Positions 44,732-54,695 of a stretch of 64,000 bases of DNA are shown here, piece after piece. Within the stretch, counting starts at the first letter, position 1. Each line of letters opens with the position of its first letter. The notes under the pieces were generated by a model. It was not told the DNA's origin and searched no databases. It was given only the letters and a program-made list of their open reading frames with translations. The position numbers were made by a program, and so were the translations under genes. The stretch covers positions 143,322 through 207,321 of the forward strand of contig JAJFJQ010000062.1 of the NCBI GenBank assembly GCA_021773835.1, in the 5' to 3' direction. The stretch comes from Gammaproteobacteria bacterium. Its GTDB lineage: Bacteria > Pseudomonadota > Gammaproteobacteria > Ga0077536.

Positions 44732-46534
44732 TCAATCGACTTCCCGCAAAATACGAAAACCAGTTTTCGTATCGCTTGTTTGCGCCGAAAGCCGTAGCCG
44801 GGAAGCAGAGCGAATATTTTCCGCGCCATCAGCGTAGGAACCGCCGCGCACGACGTGCTGATCGGAATTTCCGCTACGTGCGCTGGCGTCGAGTGGGGCA
44901 CCGGCATGATTGTCGTGCCAAACATCGAGCACCCATTCACGGACGTTCCCAATCATATGGTATAGACGAAACGCATTGCGGTTTACCGATCGATCCTTAT
45001 TCGATAGCGGCATGGTTTCAGCCCCACGAAAACTGAATCGCGCGTGGGTGGGAAGTACCTCATCGCCAAACGGGTAGGGCGTAGTCGTTCCGGCACGCGC
45101 CGCATATTCCCATTCGCCTTCACTTGGTAATCGGTACCGCGCACCGGTCACCTTGGAAAGCCACTGGGTATACTTCACCGCGAGCGTCCACGGCACATTG
45201 ACAACTGGGAGGTTGCGATCCGACCAGGGTTGCGCTGGACAACTGGTTTTTGTGGCGCGGCAGAATAAATCAAATTCATTGAAGCTTATTTCAAAAATGC
45301 CGAGTGCAAACGGGCGCGCAATGCTCATCGTCCGAGTGGGTTGTTCTTCGACGTTTCGACCACCAATATTGACTTGTCCTGGAGGCAGCACGACCAAGGC
45401 GGGTCCAGCTGCTTTCTCACCAATTGGATCGCGGCAAAATGGACGGCGTTGTTTTGCTAGCGCCGCCCGGCAGCTAGATTTCTTTTTCGCCGCGGGTTTT
45501 TTCGCGTCCCTTGTTGGCGACGTTTGGACGGGCGCAGCGGGTGTCGATTGCTCATCGTTCTGGACCGGTGTGTTTTCAGGCGCTAGAGGTGCAAAATCTT
45601 CTGTCGCAGGCGTGGCTGGTGTAATCTCGGCCTCCACGGCTGGCGGCTCCGGATCGACCCGGACGGCGAGATTGTCGTTCTTTGACTCGAGCATTTCGGT
45701 GTCGACTTGTGCCGGATCGGCGGCAGGTGATTCGAATGTCGTGGTAAGGTTATCTGGCGTTTTACTTGGTGCGGTAATTGTGACCGTACTCGGTTCAATT
45801 GTTTGTGGCTCAACATCTCGCAAGGCTAGCGCTTGCGCGTTGTTTGCACGCCAATCTTCTTCCAGTCGCTCGACTCGTTCATTATGCGGCGAGAGTTCCG
45901 TAGCCAAGTCGAGCAGCTGCCGCTGTGCGGCTAGCACATCCTCGCGGTCGCCGAGCTCAAGTAGCGCATTTTCCTCAAGAAATTTTTGGTAGATGGAATC
46001 AATCACCCGGTGCATTGCCGGGCTATCGACATTCTCTAGCTTCGCATCAGGCGATAGGCTTTGCCAATCGTGGTGAAATTCATCGATACGCTCCGGCTGC
46101 CACTGGTTCTCGCCGAGAAACTCACTCAGCAATTCCGCCCCGGTATTAGCCTGGTCAATGGCTGGCGCAGCGATCGTCGGTTTGATCGATGCAGGGGCGT
46201 GATCGTTTTGCGGCGCCAGTTTTATCCAACCGATCAAGACGATTACGGCTAGAGCGACAATCGCCGCCAATACGATCGGCACATTCGATTTCCGCGGTGG
46301 CGGTTCAGACCCATCGGTCTCGATTTGTGGCAGTTCGAGGGTAGTCTCTCCGTCGCTGAATGTACGTTCGAGGTCGGGGACCTGCGGCGGCGGCGACGGT
46401 TCATAGGGCACTAGGGGGACCTGGCCACTGGTGATGTTGTCGATCAACTCGCGTCGTTCACGAATATATTTTTTGCGGTCGACAATATTGTCGCTATAGG
46501 CTTTTGCGAGTCCGCGCAGCGTCAACGTAGTCAT
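44732..46534 (-). CDS. Membrane-anchored SUMF1/FGE-fold protein
   Basis: The 600-residue protein begins with a short helical motif (LAKAYSDNIVDRKKYIRERRELI), a proline-rich stretch, one membrane helix (about residues 84-105, IVLAAIVALAVIVLIGWI) and a long disordered Glu/Pro/Thr-rich region. The last 230 residues are a formylglycine-generating-enzyme (SUMF1) fold: LPPGQVNIGG, YRLPSEGEWEYAARAG, GNVREWVLDVW, VVRGGSY and GFRILRE. Such domains in bacteria serve as cofactor-free binding or display modules as often as enzymes. The topology puts the SUMF1 part in the periplasm. A Lys/Ala stretch with RAALAKQRRPFC precedes the fold. It lies 55 nt behind the giant kinase, whose C-terminus has a related fold. 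Confidence 0.87.
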   Translation of the reverse strand: MTTLTLRGLAKAYSDNIVDRKKYIRERRELIDNITSGQVPLVPYEPSPPPQVPDLERTFSDGETTLELPQIETDGSEPPPRKSNVPIVLAAIVALAVIVLIGWIKLAPQNDHAPASIKPTIAAPAIDQANTGAELLSEFLGENQWQPERIDEFHHDWQSLSPDAKLENVDSPAMHRVIDSIYQKFLEENALLELGDREDVLAAQRQLLDLATELSPHNERVERLEEDWRANNAQALALRDVEPQTIEPSTVTITAPSKTPDNLTTTFESPAADPAQVDTEMLESKNDNLAVRVDPEPPAVEAEITPATPATEDFAPLAPENTPVQNDEQSTPAAPVQTSPTRDAKKPAAKKKSSCRAALAKQRRPFCRDPIGEKAAGPALVVLPPGQVNIGGRNVEEQPTRTMSIARPFALGIFEISFNEFDLFCRATKTSCPAQPWSDRNLPVVNVPWTLAVKYTQWLSKVTGARYRLPSEGEWEYAARAGTTTPYPFGDEVLPTHARFSFRGAETMPLSNKDRSVNRNAFRLYHMIGNVREWVLDVWHDNHAGAPLDASARSGNSDQHVVRGGSYADGAENIRSASRLRLSAQTSDTKTGFRILREVD

Positions 46535-46589
46535 CGCTAAATCCGTCGTGGTCCGGGACGCTGGTTACGTTGTGGCAAGGTGTAGCTCC

Positions 46590-49500
46590 TTAGCCTAATT
46601 CCAGAAGCACGCGAAACCCAGTACTCGCATCGGGCGTACCGCCATGCGGTTTTTCAAGTGAGATCGCACATTTACTGAACGTGTCTTCGAAGGCGCCGCC
46701 TCGCGCCACAACGCCTCCGCCGGTGTTTACCCATTCTTGTGCATTGCCGACATAGTTATATAGCCCCCAGCCATTCGCTTTACCGGTATTGACGCCCATG
46801 GTCGACTGGCCTTTGAGAACTTGTCCGCTCTGTTCAACCCGGCAATTGTAATCTTTGCGGGGTTGTTGGCCGCCTGCTTCGGCTGCGTAGGTCCATTCTT
46901 CTACTGTCGGCAAACGATAATTTTTACCTGTCCGGTTACTGAGCCACGTGACGTACTCGTTAGCTTGGTCAATAGAAATTCCGGTCATCGGCAGGTTACG
47001 TTCACGGTCGGTCACGACCGAACAGGTCGCTTTTGATTTGCAGAAATTATTGAAATCTCCGACGGTGATCTCGTATTTGCCGATCGCATATGGTTGAGCG
47101 AAGTTGGCACCGCTAGGAACGACAACCATAAACGGACCGGGCTTTCCGCTCGCCACGAAGTCGAAGCAGGTTCCTTTTTTCCGCTTGCCATGTCCGGCGA
47201 GCTGCGTTGTGCAAGGTTTAGTCGGCGGTGGTGGCGGTGGCTCAATAATTGCGCCGCCACTATCAACCAAGGGGTCTCGGTTCAGCGCGGCGAGTACACG
47301 CGATTTTTCTTTTTTGAATGTTGTGCTATCTCCCCACAAGCCGAGCGCCTCGTCGATGGTTGCATTGGCCTTTTCGTAATCCTTCGCACTGAATGCACTT
47401 TTGTAGCTCTCGTACAATTTCTTGGCGTTTTTAATGCGCGCGTTGTATGCGCCCTTTAATTGAACAATGGCCGCGTGCTTTGCATCCTCAGTGGGTAGGG
47501 CTTTTATCAAGTCTCGGGCCTTACCGAGGAGGGCCGCGTCCATTGCCGCTTTGATTGCCGTCGCACTCGGCGGCGCTTCGGTTATGACCGGGCCGGAATC
47601 GGCAATCGAGGCTATTAGCGTATTTCCTGCAAATACTTCCTTGGCTTGAATGAGCAAGGTGTTGGATTGCTCACCGATCGATTTTTGTAAGGATTGCAAC
47701 CTGATCGCAACCGCCTGTGCCCAAGCCGACTCAGATTCGCTATACGCACGTGGATCTAGGGTTTGTACGTCTGAAATCTTCTCGAGTACTTCGGCTAAAT
47801 CGAAATCATCGCCCCGCCCGAATGTTTTCGCGAGTTCCTGTTTGTTGCCATCGACGGTGTAGTCTTTTACCGCGAGGCGCAATTCCTGACGATGCGGTTG
47901 TAGTTTCAGACCCGCCTTGGCGAGCTTCAGCGCTGCCGCATAGTCATGCTGCTCGGCTTTTTTGGTCGCGAGCTTATAGTACGCGTCGGCTATCATGCGC
48001 GGGCCGGTTTTGGTAACGAATGCGTCGCCATCACCCAGTTCGCGTTTTAGCTGTTCAAGCGTTTTGGTTGCTGAGGCGACATCGTTTGCTTTCGCCTGGG
48101 TTTCGAAGTCTTGTTTCAAGCCTTCGGTTCTAACCAGGCGCTCTTGTTCGCGCTGCTCGCGTTCGAACGCCTCAGTGGCACTGGCCAATGCCACGCGCTC
48201 GCCGCGTAGCGCCTCAAGTTCGGGCGCATACCGCTCGGCACGTTCCAGCAAGTTGGCGCCCTCTGCGAAGCGCTCATCCTCCCGGGCCGCGGTTGCCTTG
48301 GTGATAAAAACCACCGCGATTTTGTTTTTGAACTGACCAACCCAAGGATCGTTTCCTTCCGCCAATATTTGAATATCGGCCATGTTGCGCTGGATATCGT
48401 CGCTCCACTGCCGGTTAGCGGTCGGATCCGCGAGTAAGGTCTCCACTGCTTTCTTAGCGTTTGCGACGTACAGTCGATTGGCCTCAAGCGCTGCTTCGCG
48501 TTGCTTGGCTTCGAACGTAACGAGATCGCTAGACAGCGACTTCGAGTCGGGCAAATAGGCCAGCGTCGCTCGGACGACTTGAACCGCCTCGTCCCATTGT
48601 TCTTCTGCGCCAAATTTTGTTGTGGCATTACCAATGCCGGATACAAGCTGATCTTTTAAGCCCGGTAGACGATCGTCCAGCGGGCTTAAGGAAACCAAAG
48701 AATCGAATCTAGCCAGCGCCATCGTTATCGCACCGGCACTTGTTTCAAGGGCGCCAAAAGATTGCTCCGCACTGGGTAAGGCTTCATCAAATTGAGTTTT
48801 GCGGTCTGCGATCCGTTGCTCAAGTCCGGTCGCGTTGCTTGCCTTGTCACCAATGAGTATGCCGCGCTCAACTTCAAGCGATGCGATGACGGGGGTCTTG
48901 CCGGCGATTTGCTCAGCCGCAACCAGCAAGCCCTCAGCCTTGGAGAAATCTTGTGTAGCGCGAGCGCGGCGTGCGCCATCGAGATAACCGCGCGCTGCAA
49001 TTGAACGCGCCTCTAAGGTTCTCGTATGTCCGGGCGCGATCGATTCAAGATCCGTAACCAATGTCGCTGCATTGGGGTTGGCCGGTGGTGACATTTGATT
49101 GGCCGCTACCGCAACCCCAACCTCAGTCACGATTTTGGCAACCTCGGCGTCGAACTCATTGCGTAATTTGGCGCCGCGCGCGTCTTTGTCGCGCATGCCA
49201 AGTGAGAGCAAAAGATCCTTGTAGTCATTTTGTACGAGGTCACTGGCGGCCCAGTTTTTGCTCCGCGAGACTGCCGCAATATCTTTGTCCACGAGCGGAC
49301 TCACCTTACGCGCAAGCGCCTTCAGGAGTTCATTATCTGGGTCGATACGCGAAAGTTTTCTCACGTCCTCCTGCACGGGCAGGAATGCGGCAAGACGATT
49401 CGCGCCCGCCATTGCTTCTTGGATGCGTGCGGTGGCGTTTAAGATGTTACGCGCAGTTGTCGCACGTGCCTCCTCACCCTCTATTTTCGCCATCAAGTTA

Positions 49501-51503
49501 TCGAGGTTCTTATTACCCGGCACGGCATTAAGGCCTGCCATACCCAGTTCATTAGCAAGCTTGAATTCGCTGTTTACGAGTGCACGATCGATTGCAGCGG
49601 CAAAGTGGCCCGGTAAGCGGCGCCGTAGTTGTTCCGCCGTACGCGGCGAAAATTTTCCAATAACTGCCAGCGGATCGTGGACGTCGTCTTTGCCCTCGAT
49701 GGGCAACAGGTGATTGGCAGCCAGTGCCTCGTTAAACAAGACGGTTTGGTCGTTTAATAAGACACTTTCGGCATTCGCGATCGATTCTCTTAATTCTTTT
49801 ACTTGGGCTGAGTCTTTAAACACGTCCATTGCTGCAACACGATCGATCACCGCATTGGCGCCGACGAAATTATACTGGCCAGCTTCGACGTCGACCCGTT
49901 GATCGACCTGATGTTGAAAGTACTGCAGGATTTCTGTTCGGGCCGCGACCAAAATACGATCGCGGTCCGCTGGGTCGAACTCAGGAGCATTCAGGGTCTC
50001 GAGCACTAAGTCCACCTGTTGCAGATCGCCCGATTTGACCAGTTCGATCTGCGTTTCGATCTCGCGCTCGTGCATGTAATTTAACGCCGGCGCAACGCCG
50101 GCCAACCCGATCACGACAATGGCGGCCGGCACCATAATGAATGGGTTGCGAAATGGCGAGGTGCGCCCCTCTAGCTCTTCGAGAAATTGCGCGACACTCT
50201 GCGAGCGATCACCGCGGGCAAACGCCAATCCGCGCATGAGACCCTTCAGCTGCCGCCGTTTCAGTCCTTTGACCGGCTGTGGGATGAGATTGTTATCGCG
50301 CGCGCTGTTCGCGGGTAATTTATTGAATGGGTGTTTTCCCGTCAGCAGCTCGTAGGCTACACAAGCTAGCGCGTAGAGGTCGTCCCGCGGATCGGGCTCT
50401 TCGCCTTCCATCATTTCGGCGCTGGCGTATGCTGGCGTTAATGCGCCGAGCTCCGCCGCGTCGAATAAGGTTTTTTCACCTTCCGCTTGTCCGGGATTCT
50501 TGACGGCACGTGCGATACCGAAATCCAGCACCTTCATCACGCCTTCTTTTGTCTGAAAGCAGTTACCCGGTTTGAAATCGGAATGGACAATGTTGTGCTC
50601 GTGCGCATAGATAAGGGCCTTGCCGAGCCCCTCGATCATCGGGAACGCTTCTTCGAACGGAAGCCCACCCTTCGGTCGGACATTTTTTTTGATAAATGTA
50701 TTTATCGGTTCGCCTTCAAGTAGCTCCATCGTCAAGAAAACAGTGCCACCCCTCGTTCGATCGAAATCGTAGACCGTTGCGATGTTGGGATGGGCGAGTT
50801 TCTGTTGCCGGCTCGCTTCACGCTGTAGCGCGATGAACGAATCTGGGTGCTTTTTAAAATCTTCGTTTAGTACTTTCAGTGCAACGTAAGGGTTTCTGTC
50901 ACGTGCTTCGACCTTAATAAGATCGCGTCCGCGAAACACCGTACCCATTCCACCGACACCTAGGACCTCGTCAAGTTGGAAACGGTCTTTCAAAATCGAG
51001 CCCGGTTCGATTTTTGCTTCCGCGACGGCATCGCCTGAGGACTGCCCGCCACTCGCGGCACCGATTTCAGAACCCGATGTCGGCCAAGATCCATCGGATG
51101 GCACACTATCCCCTGTTAGATCGAAATCCAGCGAGCTATCTTCGGTCGCAGCCGTTAATGCGGCCCGTGCCTGTTGGGCTATTGTGCTGCTGTCGACATC
51201 GTCATCGAATTGGGTCGCATCGGCACTGGTATGCAAAGTGGAATCGGCGGCGCCAAAGGCAGTCCGGTCATCGGTCTCATCCCCACCATCGGCGACATTC
51301 GCATGCGCAGCGACGATTTTTTTAAGCCGGGCGTAACTAGTCGCGTCGATGAGGTCCTCGCCATAGGCTTCGCGCAACTGCTCCATGATCGAAATGGCAA
51401 GCTGCGGCTGCTTATTAAGTAATTTTGTGAGGTTTTTCGAGATCGCGTCAAAGTCGAGATCACCCCGAGACATCGCTTTTAGTGCGGTTTTAAAATCAGC
51501 CAC
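46590..51503 (-). CDS. Giant membrane Ser/Thr kinase with C-terminal SUMF1/FGE domain
   Basis: The 1637-residue protein starts at a GTG. Residues 1-165 are a small helical part and an acidic linker. The kinase domain (about 174-445) has glycine loop GVGGMGTV (182-189), K210, H307-S308-D309 in HSDFKPGN, where Ser replaces the Arg of HRD, and DFG 327-329. A membrane helix (about 454-476) separates it from about 900 residues of helical, coiled-coil/TPR-like periplasmic sequence. The C-terminal 220 residues form a SUMF1 fold (YRLPTVEEWTYAAEAGG, YNYVGNAQEW, VVARGGAFED, GFRVLLE). The kinase is thus probably active but non-RD, on the cytoplasmic side, with a long external sensor. It leads the signalling cluster behind PP2C and cyclase genes. 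Confidence 0.92.
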   Translation of the reverse strand: MADFKTALKAMSRGDLDFDAISKNLTKLLNKQPQLAISIMEQLREAYGEDLIDATSYARLKKIVAAHANVADGGDETDDRTAFGAADSTLHTSADATQFDDDVDSSTIAQQARAALTAATEDSSLDFDLTGDSVPSDGSWPTSGSEIGAASGGQSSGDAVAEAKIEPGSILKDRFQLDEVLGVGGMGTVFRGRDLIKVEARDRNPYVALKVLNEDFKKHPDSFIALQREASRQQKLAHPNIATVYDFDRTRGGTVFLTMELLEGEPINTFIKKNVRPKGGLPFEEAFPMIEGLGKALIYAHEHNIVHSDFKPGNCFQTKEGVMKVLDFGIARAVKNPGQAEGEKTLFDAAELGALTPAYASAEMMEGEEPDPRDDLYALACVAYELLTGKHPFNKLPANSARDNNLIPQPVKGLKRRQLKGLMRGLAFARGDRSQSVAQFLEELEGRTSPFRNPFIMVPAAIVVIGLAGVAPALNYMHEREIETQIELVKSGDLQQVDLVLETLNAPEFDPADRDRILVAARTEILQYFQHQVDQRVDVEAGQYNFVGANAVIDRVAAMDVFKDSAQVKELRESIANAESVLLNDQTVLFNEALAANHLLPIEGKDDVHDPLAVIGKFSPRTAEQLRRRLPGHFAAAIDRALVNSEFKLANELGMAGLNAVPGNKNLDNLMAKIEGEEARATTARNILNATARIQEAMAGANRLAAFLPVQEDVRKLSRIDPDNELLKALARKVSPLVDKDIAAVSRSKNWAASDLVQNDYKDLLLSLGMRDKDARGAKLRNEFDAEVAKIVTEVGVAVAANQMSPPANPNAATLVTDLESIAPGHTRTLEARSIAARGYLDGARRARATQDFSKAEGLLVAAEQIAGKTPVIASLEVERGILIGDKASNATGLEQRIADRKTQFDEALPSAEQSFGALETSAGAITMALARFDSLVSLSPLDDRLPGLKDQLVSGIGNATTKFGAEEQWDEAVQVVRATLAYLPDSKSLSSDLVTFEAKQREAALEANRLYVANAKKAVETLLADPTANRQWSDDIQRNMADIQILAEGNDPWVGQFKNKIAVVFITKATAAREDERFAEGANLLERAERYAPELEALRGERVALASATEAFEREQREQERLVRTEGLKQDFETQAKANDVASATKTLEQLKRELGDGDAFVTKTGPRMIADAYYKLATKKAEQHDYAAALKLAKAGLKLQPHRQELRLAVKDYTVDGNKQELAKTFGRGDDFDLAEVLEKISDVQTLDPRAYSESESAWAQAVAIRLQSLQKSIGEQSNTLLIQAKEVFAGNTLIASIADSGPVITEAPPSATAIKAAMDAALLGKARDLIKALPTEDAKHAAIVQLKGAYNARIKNAKKLYESYKSAFSAKDYEKANATIDEALGLWGDSTTFKKEKSRVLAALNRDPLVDSGGAIIEPPPPPPTKPCTTQLAGHGKRKKGTCFDFVASGKPGPFMVVVPSGANFAQPYAIGKYEITVGDFNNFCKSKATCSVVTDRERNLPMTGISIDQANEYVTWLSNRTGKNYRLPTVEEWTYAAEAGGQQPRKDYNCRVEQSGQVLKGQSTMGVNTGKANGWGLYNYVGNAQEWVNTGGGVVARGGAFEDTFSKCAISLEKPHGGTPDASTGFRVLLELG

Positions 51504-51603
51504 GGTTAGCGCCCCAGCCCAAGCTCGACGGTCTTATTAACCACGCGAAATTTGTTTAAACGTTGGTGTCGTCGTTTAACGATCATGTTTTTCACCTAAG
51601 CTA

Positions 51604-52326
51604 TTACTCTGCGTGAACCACACAAACTGTTACGTTATCAGTTGCGCCGCGAGACAATGTCATCTCGACTAACGTATCCACAATCGTTTGCGGTTCGCCA
51701 CTTTGCATTGCAGATTCGATCTCAAGGTCTGAGACGTGCTTATCAAGCCCATCAGAACACAGCAAGAAGCGATCGCCGGCGACCATCTCAACGATGTCGA
51801 TATCCAAATATAGATCTGCGGCTGCGCCAACGGCTCGTGTAACCATATTGCCGGATGGATGATCCACCGCACTCTCGCGACTTATCAATCCACGTTCTAT
51901 GTAGAGCTCGGCCTGCGTATGGTCGGTTGTAAGTTGGACTAAGCTTCCATCGCGCAATCGATAAAGCCGGCTGTCTCCAGCCCACATGAAAACGCAATGC
52001 CGTTCGCCGCCTAGCAGGACGATAACCGTGCTGCCGCTCGTTTGGTTCTGCGCGCGTGATAGATCGTGCAGGCGGTTGTTAACCCCGAGAATACTGTGCT
52101 CGACGAAATCGACGTGTTCACTTAGGCTGGTACTGGGTTTTACCTTTGCCAGTGAATTAACGATCATCTGGCTCGCCAAGTCGCCAGCGGAATGGCCACC
52201 CATGCCGTCTGCTACTGCCCACAGCTTAGCCTCGGGCCGGTCCAGTCCAGAATCTTCGTTGAGTTTTCGAACTTTGCCAACGTCGCTACGTAGCGCTGAA
52301 CTCCAACTGATCGGTCGATCTGCCAT
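51604..52326 (-). CDS. PP2C-type Ser/Thr protein phosphatase
   Basis: The 240-residue protein has all the PPM-family metal-binding motifs: RKLNEDS, AVADGMGGHSAGD, GSTVIVLL, WAGDSRLYRLRDG, LLCSDGL and GATDNVTVCVV. It lies 100 nt upstream of the giant kinase on the same strand and most likely removes phosphates placed by it. It has no membrane segment. Confidence 0.96.
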   Translation of the reverse strand: MADRPISWSSALRSDVGKVRKLNEDSGLDRPEAKLWAVADGMGGHSAGDLASQMIVNSLAKVKPSTSLSEHVDFVEHSILGVNNRLHDLSRAQNQTSGSTVIVLLGGERHCVFMWAGDSRLYRLRDGSLVQLTTDHTQAELYIERGLISRESAVDHPSGNMVTRAVGAAADLYLDIDIVEMVAGDRFLLCSDGLDKHVSDLEIESAMQSGEPQTIVDTLVEMTLSRGATDNVTVCVVHAE

Positions 52327-52474
52327 TAACGCCTTCCGAGTTCAAACAAGCGATGTTGCGTTGCCGGTAAATCGGCTACAGATCCCGGTGCCGCGTTGCC
52401 TAGTGATTTTTGGTGTCGGGGTGACAACATGCGTATGCAGCAATGTGCTTTGATGGAGCCGCATAAGCAGTATT

Positions 52475-53377
52475 TCAATATTCCGATTTGAAATGGACAA
52501 CTTCTTGAGGATTTTCTGAAAAAGAGCGGCCAAGACTAATCATCCCATCTCCACTAAGCGGCATCTCTTCGCGTCGTAAAAACGATTCATCGCTTTCGTG
52601 ATGAACGTAGGTACCGTTCGTACTTTGATCGATGATGAAGAACTTACCGCGGCGGTGTTCAATCCTCACGTGCTGACGCGAGGCGAGTGTCTCGTTGACG
52701 GTAAGGTCGGCGGACTTGCTCCTGCCCATGACAACCTGGGTGACGTCCGCATCCATCAACACGGTATCGCCGTGGTAGGTCAATCGCATACGTACAGGAA
52801 CGGTATTGGGTCCGGCGATGACGCCCGTGGACATGCGCGTCACATCTTCTTGCTGCCACAGGACTTCAAAGATGTCCATGGTCTCTTTCTTGCCTTTGAC
52901 CGGCGCACGGTCGATGAATCTCGTACTTGCGCGCATGATCGGGGACATTTCATCGACTGCCCCTTGGGTCGTAATAATTTGGCCGCCCTTCGCCATTGCC
53001 GCCATCCGCGCTGCAACATTAACGGCGTCGCCGAATACATCGCCAGATTCCAGTATCGCGGGTCCATAATGCATGCCGACGCGGATAGTCAACGAAATCG
53101 GTCCCGCGGCAGTTTGCTCGGTGACATCGTCGTCAAGCATTTCGTGCATTTCACAGGCCCCAGTCGCCGCTTCTTCGGCGCTGGGAAACGTGCACATGAT
53201 TTCGTCGCCAATGGTCTTGATCACCGTACCGTTGTGGCGCGTAATGACCTCGGTCAGCATTTCGAGGCAGTCAGCGACCTTAGTTCGAGCAGCGACGTCT
53301 CCGAGGATCTCATAGAGCCGCGTGCTACCACTGATGTCGGCGAATAAGATGGCAATGTTAGTCGTTTTCGGGGCCAT
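52475..53377 (-). CDS. Class III adenylate cyclase fused to an FHA domain
   Basis: Residues 1 to about 185 form a class III cyclase catalytic domain with metal-binding D14 (FADISGST) and D58 (KTIGDE), substrate-selecting K54 and D113 (both as in ATP-using enzymes), and transition-state residues N120 and R124 (VNVAARM). The C-terminal 100 residues are an FHA domain with GRS, SRQH and STNGTYV, which binds phosphothreonine. The order, cyclase then FHA, is unusual compared with stand-alone FHA proteins near kinases. Phosphorylation of a partner by the neighbouring kinase could recruit the cyclase through FHA. It leads the minus-strand run cyclase-PP2C-kinase-SUMF1. Confidence 0.93.
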   Translation of the reverse strand: MAPKTTNIAILFADISGSTRLYEILGDVAARTKVADCLEMLTEVITRHNGTVIKTIGDEIMCTFPSAEEAATGACEMHEMLDDDVTEQTAAGPISLTIRVGMHYGPAILESGDVFGDAVNVAARMAAMAKGGQIITTQGAVDEMSPIMRASTRFIDRAPVKGKKETMDIFEVLWQQEDVTRMSTGVIAGPNTVPVRMRLTYHGDTVLMDADVTQVVMGRSKSADLTVNETLASRQHVRIEHRRGKFFIIDQSTNGTYVHHESDESFLRREEMPLSGDGMISLGRSFSENPQEVVHFKSEY

Positions 53378-53672
53378 CGATTACATAATCCCTACACAGC
53401 CCGGAACAAGCAACGCCAGATTCGGAGTCTTAATAGATTGTCCCCCGGGTGTCATTGACATTCCGTATACTACAACGAGGCGAAATTAATTATACATTAA
53501 CAAACGCGTATACGTCTTTGAATTAAAATTGTTGTTGAATCCGCTTCCGGCCGTAAATGATGAGCGTTTGCTCAATTTTCAACGGTCGAGCAGTGGCCTC
53601 CTTGCGCCCCATAATGGGTCAAATAAACATGTGTGCTGATGCCTGTGGTATTCAGCGTTCAGCACGGTGACG

Positions 53673-54695
53673 ATGGAGCTTAATACCTTGAGGATATTAG
53701 CAATAGTTGGCGTCCTTTTGCTCGGCGCAATGTTAATTCTTGTAGGCGCTGGTGGTGCGCTGTGGTGGGCGAAGCAGTCTCCGCCCGACCAGGCGGCGGT
53801 GAGCGCCGCTGGGCCCGGTGAGCCAGCGGTGATTTCAGAGCGCGCCGGCGCCAAGCAGATAGAGCTAGAAACCGTGCACCAGCTACTATCGCTGGTGGAC
53901 CACGATCGGCGTGCTGCAATCCTTGAAACACCGGAAAACTTTGCCAAATTCGTGCAACAGGAGCGCGCGAACCAAGCGGTGTTGACTGCTGCCTACGAAA
54001 ATGCCGCAGATCACAACGATGCTGTCTCTACGTTGATGTTGCGAGCGTCGCAAAAAGTACTTGCTGAGGCGTATTTGACCCAGGTTGTGCGGCGAAATCT
54101 AGATGTCGACTTTCCCAGCGAAGCACAAACGAGAGAGTTCTACGAGGCTAATAAAGCCGCATTTCGACTGCCCGATAGGGTCCATTTGTGGCAGATATTT
54201 ATTCCTGCCCCTGCGCAAAGCCCCGATACCGCAAGAAAAAATGCCGGCGCGCTGGCGACGCAAGTCTCGACGAAGCTGCGCAAATCCGAGACCAATTTTG
54301 CGGCCGAGGCGGCGAAACATTCTAAACACCTACAAAGTCGCGTAAATGACGGCTATATGGGATTACTGAAAATGGATGATTTGCTGCCGGAAGTGCGCGC
54401 CGAGATTGAAAAGCTCAAACCAGAAACCGTCAGTCTTCCGGTCCAAAGTGACGCGGGTTTCCATATCATCAAACGCGGTGCGCTGGTGGTCGGGACGCAG
54501 CTCGAATATGCCGCAGTACAGCAGCGAATCGTCGCCCAATTACGCCGTGAGGCCGGCAATCGCGTACGCCAGGCTGCGGTGAAGAAGATCATGGAAACCT
54601 ACCAGGTCGCGGTCGATGAATCCGCACTCGATGGATGGTTGCAAAGCCTTCAATCCGCCGATTGGCCAACGGGAAATCCGGGCCTACGCCGTTGA
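53673..54695 (+). CDS. Membrane-anchored parvulin-type (PpiC) peptidyl-prolyl isomerase
   Basis: From the ATG at 53673 the product has 340 residues. It has an N-terminal membrane anchor (about residues 6-30, LRILAIVGVLLLGAMLILVGAGG), a SurA-like helical region, and a PpiC domain at about residues 168-270 (RVHLWQIFIPAP, YMGLLKMDDLLPEV, SLPVQSDAGFHIIKRG). It should act in the periplasm on translocating proteins. A GTG two codons upstream is an alternative start. It is divergent from the cyclase gene (295-nt gap with AT-rich sequence but no clear promoter) and is followed by the second TpsB/TpsA pair, so it may help fold or keep unfolded those exported proteins. Confidence 0.85.
   Translation: MELNTLRILAIVGVLLLGAMLILVGAGGALWWAKQSPPDQAAVSAAGPGEPAVISERAGAKQIELETVHQLLSLVDHDRRAAILETPENFAKFVQQERANQAVLTAAYENAADHNDAVSTLMLRASQKVLAEAYLTQVVRRNLDVDFPSEAQTREFYEANKAAFRLPDRVHLWQIFIPAPAQSPDTARKNAGALATQVSTKLRKSETNFAAEAAKHSKHLQSRVNDGYMGLLKMDDLLPEVRAEIEKLKPETVSLPVQSDAGFHIIKRGALVVGTQLEYAAVQQRIVAQLRREAGNRVRQAAVKKIMETYQVAVDESALDGWLQSLQSADWPTGNPGLRR

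Noticed and set aside
45153..45992. 279-codon plus-strand frame antisense to the SUMF1-fold gene
   Set aside because: Serine/arginine/alanine-rich shadow of the disordered minus-strand region; no ribosome binding site or domain.
44732..53377. Kinase-PP2C-FHA set as a type VI secretion regulatory cluster
   Set aside because: No Tss structural genes occur in the window, and the FHA domain is fused to a cyclase rather than being a TagH/Fha-type protein.
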